Below, one piece after another: positions 60,817-64,000 of a DNA stretch of 64,000 nt (within the stretch, counting starts at the first letter, position 1; every line of letters starts with the position of its first letter). The translations under genes and the position numbers were made by a program. Origin of the DNA: M3007 sp041392625. GTDB lineage: Bacteria; Bacteroidota; Bacteroidia; Chitinophagales; Saprospiraceae. Where the stretch lies: contig JAWKLR010000007.1 of the NCBI GenBank assembly GCA_041392625.1, positions 124,001-188,000 of the forward strand, written 5' to 3'. The notes beneath the pieces were generated by a model. It searched no databases and was not told where the DNA came from. It saw nothing but the letters and a program-made list of their open reading frames with translations.

Positions 60817-63615
60817 TTAATCCCGCCAACGATTCCAAAGGCCAAAGGCCAAACCTATCATCATCATGATGGAGCCCAACCACACCAGGTTGATACCGGG
60901 GAACAGGATAGCCTCAAGAACAATGTAATCAGAGCGAGGCGCATCCTCAGCAATCTCAATTGGAATCAGGCGCTGACTTTCATCCGCATACGCAACATTG
61001 AGTGTAAATATCGCAGTCTGGGGATCAATATTGGTGAATTGGAAATGGAGCCCTTCTGAAGCAAGTTCATCTTTCAGGCTAAATGGGTTGGAGCCGCGAA
61101 TCAGATAAACTGGCTGAGAAGTTCCCATCAACTTACCGTCCTTACGAATTTCCAATATGGCTGCGATCGCCATATCGCCTTCCTCCGCAATGTAGTTTGG
61201 ATTTTTCACCTCACGCTCCACCTGTGCGAACAGGATATCATACCCATTGAATCGGAATGAATCGCCCTGTTTGATTTTAAATTCGTTGTACACCAACTCA
61301 TTCTCCACCTGGAATATTTTCTCCATAGACTCCTCATTCAGGCGGGCTTTCAATTGAAGCATCGGTGATTCATGCGGCAGCGTAAAGCCTCCCTCACCAG
61401 GACGGATATACATCACCGGGCTCAGCGGGAAGCCTTCGGAATCCCCCAGAGCATAGGCCTTCATTTCCAGGCCAAATCCCAGGTCACCCGGTTTGGCAAC
61501 ATATTCTTTGTGGCTCGGGTTTTTACTCAGCCGTTCCAGTACAATGTAATGGGCCGGAGTAAAAATAGTATCCCCAATTGCCGCTTCATACCGTACGTAC
61601 TTGGTACTGTCCTCCTGCTGCTTGGCATATTCCGGGTCTAATTCCGCCTTGGGAAGCGAAGTTACATGCGTAAAAATATCCCGGTTCCAATAATGTTTGG
61701 TGGATGGGTTGGAGGCAACGATTTCGGAAAACTGCCGGTTGTACATTACATTGGGCTCCAACTCAAATGTTTCGCCGGTATATTCTCCGTTTTTGTTACG
61801 CCCTTTGAAAAGGACTTTAAACGTTCGTGTTTGTCGTTCGACGGTATCCGACTGGTAAGTGGCCTCCAGTCCGCCCAAAATTGGCATCGGTGCGTCGCGG
61901 AGGAGTAGCACATTTTTACTCATAGCCTCTGCATCGGCTCCTTCGATTAATCCCTCCATGGCAAAAGGGTTGGATGAAAGCCATTGCTTATTCAATCCGC
62001 TGCCCATCACACCCAAAACCAGGATACCAAATCCGATGTGCGACAATGCGGAAGCAGCCATTTTTAGATTTCCCTTCAATACAGAAATCAAATAATCGGC
62101 ATTGGATACAATTGCAAACATACCTGCAAACAGGAGGGCAATATATTGCCAGGCATTGGCCTCCAGCCATTGCAAATTCAAAATTGTTAGAATAACCGCA
62201 CCGACCGAAGCAATTCCCATATGTACCAGAAAGGTGCGCATCCGGGTATTCCAGTTGCGTTCAGAATATCGCATAAACTGAGCTATACCGGTCAGAATAC
62301 CAACAAAAACAGCAATCCAAAGTTGGTAACGGTTGTGGTGCGCCACCGGATCTTTCAGGGCAGCTCCAACATAGTCCGGGTTGAAAAGTTGGACTACTTT
62401 ATTCCACACGGGCAAGGAAGTGGCACCTGTGATCAGCACACCTGAAAACAGTAAAACCAGCGAACCAATAAACATCCAAAACTCCCGGGAATACATGCGT
62501 TCTTCCTGTTGTTTGGCAGGAATTGCTTTTCTGTTTTTTATATATAAAAACAAGGCAAGCCCGGTAAAGCCAAAGATGAAAAGAAGCAATTGAAAATCCA
62601 GTCCCATCGCAGTAAAAGCATGGGCTGAAGAATCTCCCAGGATTCCGCTTCGCGTCAGGTAGGTAGAGTACAGGATCAGGATGAAAGTAGCCAGGTAAAA
62701 ACCGTAGGTAGCCCGAATGGAATAGGAGGTAGCACGGGCGATCAAATTGGAGTGAATACCGGCCACCAAAATAATCCAGGGAACCAGGGAGGAGTTTTCC
62801 ACTGGGTCCCAGGCCCAATAGCCACCAAAGGAAAGGGCTTCATAGGCCCAGGCACCACCCATGAGGATGCCGGTTCCCAAAATAGCTCCTGAAAACAGCG
62901 ACCACTTGAGCGCAGGTTTCAGCCACTCTTTGTGTTCTCCGGTCCACAACCCTGCAATTGCAAACGCAAAGGGCACTACGGTAGACGCAAAGCCCAAGAA
63001 TAAGGTGGGAGGGTGGATGGTCATCCAATAATTCTGAAGGAGCGGGTTGAGCCCGTTCCCGGTTATCTGACTCAGGTAGTTTGGATCCTGAAAAATGGGA
63101 GCAGCCATGGTGTTCCGCAGCAACTCAAACGGGCTTGCACCTACATGGTAATCACCAAAATACAAACCCAATAACATGGAACCAATGAAAGCCTCTGCCA
63201 GTGCAATCACCGACAATACGGGAGCCTCCCATTTTCCTCCACGCCACATAATGATGAGCCCCAAAACTGAATGCCAAAAACTCCAAAGCAGGAAACTGCC
63301 CTGCTGTTCTTTCCAAAAGGCGGAGAAGGTATATTCAAAGGGTAAGTCGTCTGAAACATTTGCCCAGGCATATTCATACTCGTAATACTTGTTTACAAGA
63401 ATGAAAAACAAACTGAGGATAATGCCCAGGGTTGAAATACTGTGTAGTCCAAACGAGTAGCGCCCTATTTTTAGCCAGGATGCAAACCCATCGTCCGCTC
63501 TTTCTTGTGTTGCTTTAAAAAAGGAGAAAGACGACAGCAATGCCGCTACAAATGAAAGGATAACAAAAAAATGTCCTATCTGACCAACTAACAGGCGTTC
63601 GCCAATAAATTCCAT
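60817..63615 (-). CDS. ccmF: Heme lyase CcmF/CcsA-type cytochrome c biogenesis protein
   Basis: A 932-residue integral membrane protein that joins heme to apocytochrome c in System I. The N-terminal half has many helices with the haem-handling motif GGYWAWDPVEN at 264-274 and IHPPTLFLGF with H201. The C-terminal region (about 560-900) is a large periplasmic domain with the sequence GLEMKAYALGD and GYDILFAQVE, ending in a final helix (WLGSIMMMIGLAFGLW). The length exceeds proteobacterial CcmF (about 650), as usual in Bacteroidota. It is followed by the helicase gene; other ccm genes would lie upstream beyond the MscS-type gene. Confidence 0.93.
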   Translation of the reverse strand: MEFIGERLLVGQIGHFFVILSFVAALLSSFSFFKATQERADDGFASWLKIGRYSFGLHSISTLGIILSLFFILVNKYYEYEYAWANVSDDLPFEYTFSAFWKEQQGSFLLWSFWHSVLGLIIMWRGGKWEAPVLSVIALAEAFIGSMLLGLYFGDYHVGASPFELLRNTMAAPIFQDPNYLSQITGNGLNPLLQNYWMTIHPPTLFLGFASTVVPFAFAIAGLWTGEHKEWLKPALKWSLFSGAILGTGILMGGAWAYEALSFGGYWAWDPVENSSLVPWIILVAGIHSNLIARATSYSIRATYGFYLATFILILYSTYLTRSGILGDSSAHAFTAMGLDFQLLLFIFGFTGLALFLYIKNRKAIPAKQQEERMYSREFWMFIGSLVLLFSGVLITGATSLPVWNKVVQLFNPDYVGAALKDPVAHHNRYQLWIAVFVGILTGIAQFMRYSERNWNTRMRTFLVHMGIASVGAVILTILNLQWLEANAWQYIALLFAGMFAIVSNADYLISVLKGNLKMAASALSHIGFGILVLGVMGSGLNKQWLSSNPFAMEGLIEGADAEAMSKNVLLLRDAPMPILGGLEATYQSDTVERQTRTFKVLFKGRNKNGEYTGETFELEPNVMYNRQFSEIVASNPSTKHYWNRDIFTHVTSLPKAELDPEYAKQQEDSTKYVRYEAAIGDTIFTPAHYIVLERLSKNPSHKEYVAKPGDLGFGLEMKAYALGDSEGFPLSPVMYIRPGEGGFTLPHESPMLQLKARLNEESMEKIFQVENELVYNEFKIKQGDSFRFNGYDILFAQVEREVKNPNYIAEEGDMAIAAILEIRKDGKLMGTSQPVYLIRGSNPFSLKDELASEGLHFQFTNIDPQTAIFTLNVAYADESQRLIPIEIAEDAPRSDYIVLEAILFPGINLVWLGSIMMMIGLAFGLWNRWRD

Positions 63616-63777
63616 GTGAGGTAGTTATATCGCAATTAGTACCGACCAGTCAAAGAGACTGTTTGTCGGGCAGCAAAAATACAAGACTTACCAAGGATAA
63701 ACGAACACTTTTGAATTTTGCCGGATCCAAAATGAGAAATTGCCGGTATTATTCTGTTTTAGAGCGTTTTTGGGATT

Positions 63778-64000
63778 TTATCCTTTACTTTTCAATGCTG
63801 TCAGCGTTTCCTGGTTGAATTCCAGGGTACGAATTGGGAATGGAATTTCTATGCCTTCCTCGCGGAAGCGCTTGTGTATGGCTTTTACCATTTCGTGCGC
63901 AATGAGGAACTGCCATTCATATTCTTTGGCCCGAAGTATCACCCTGAAGTTGATGCTGGAATCTCCAAAGGCATAAAAACGGATAACCGGTTCGTGGTGC
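63778..64000 (-). CDS. MscS-type mechanosensitive channel, C-terminal part
   Basis: The last 74 codons of a leftward gene that begins outside the window. The sequence HHEPVIRFYAFGDSSINFRV, ILRAKEYEWQFL, and KRFREEGIEIPFPIRTLEF is the typical C-terminal end of the MscS channel domain, in particular the strand ending in IPFPIRT. Such channels release solutes under hypo-osmotic shock. The rest cannot be described. The stop TAA is at 63780-63778. The gap to ccmF (63616-63777) holds no gene. Confidence 0.85.
   Translation of the reverse strand, partial: HHEPVIRFYAFGDSSINFRVILRAKEYEWQFLIAHEMVKAIHKRFREEGIEIPFPIRTLEFNQETLTALKSKG

Overview
The window looks like a chromosomal segment of a Bacteroidota bacterium, most likely class Saprospiria. 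This is an inference from gene content, not a measured placement. Seen directly: a PorP/SprF-like type IX secretion (T9SS) membrane protein, three genes or gene remnants ending in T9SS C-terminal sorting-domain sequence, an outer-membrane beta-barrel protein of the TonB-receptor-like type, a CcmF-type cytochrome c assembly protein, phylum-style promoters (TTG, about 20 nt, TAnnTTTG), and weak Shine-Dalgarno sequences. Base composition is fairly even, near 48 percent GC by eye. It drops visibly in the mobile-element region at 54.2-59.4 kb.

Layout. 1-10.4 kb: uvrA (3' end cut by the window), deoC, a SPOR-domain protein, rodA, tgt, porP/sprF-like, bactofilin, two small AtpI-like membrane proteins without ATP synthase genes, and a DinB-fold protein. 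10.4-20 kb: acyl-CoA ligase, MFS transporter, aroA, a SMUG2-like uracil-DNA glycosylase, panC with a small lipoprotein, polyprenyl diphosphate synthase, a Trp-repeat secreted protein and an orphan MlaE permease. 20-28 kb: an inositol-phosphatase-like gene, then a leftward run of relA/spoT, leucyl aminopeptidase, a split transketolase and a Cys/Met-metabolism PLP enzyme. 28.4-33.8 kb: tRNA-Leu(UAG), the tig-clpP-clpX protein quality-control cluster, and smpB with a PAP2-like membrane protein. 33.9-45.4 kb: a TMEM220-like protein, pgeF, a stretch in which four conserved loci (ABC permease, AlkD-like protein, a T9SS C-terminal remnant, a second EF-G) are broken by frameshifts or a stop, then SDR, TIGR02757, a T9SS cargo protein, carA and two tandem paralogous membrane proteins with a striking paired operator-like palindrome upstream. 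45.5-54.2 kb: enoyl-CoA hydratase, nitrilase-type omega-amidase, NlpC/P60 hydrolase, ftsH, rsfS, birA and a large outer-membrane beta-barrel protein.

54.2-59.4 kb is the accessory part: one intact and one truncated copy of an unrecognised helical protein family, a broken T9SS cargo gene, a terminator directly followed by an ORF-less group II intron fragment, and a complete IS5-like element with 23-bp perfect terminal repeats that cuts the second copy. 59.4-64 kb returns to housekeeping: a PIF1-like helicase, ccmF and the C-terminus of an MscS-type channel.

No complete new defence or biosynthetic system is evident. The most original signals are: the two 17-bp palindromes spaced exactly 42 bp apart upstream of the paralogous membrane-protein pair; the multicopy helical family flanked by short direct repeats and mobile elements; the group II intron remnant placed after a terminator; a 140-bp inverted-repeat element between clpP and clpX; and the Trp-repeat exported protein. 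The frameshifts at 35.6-39.3 kb preserve clean protein sequence in alternating frames, which favours sequence or assembly error over true gene decay.
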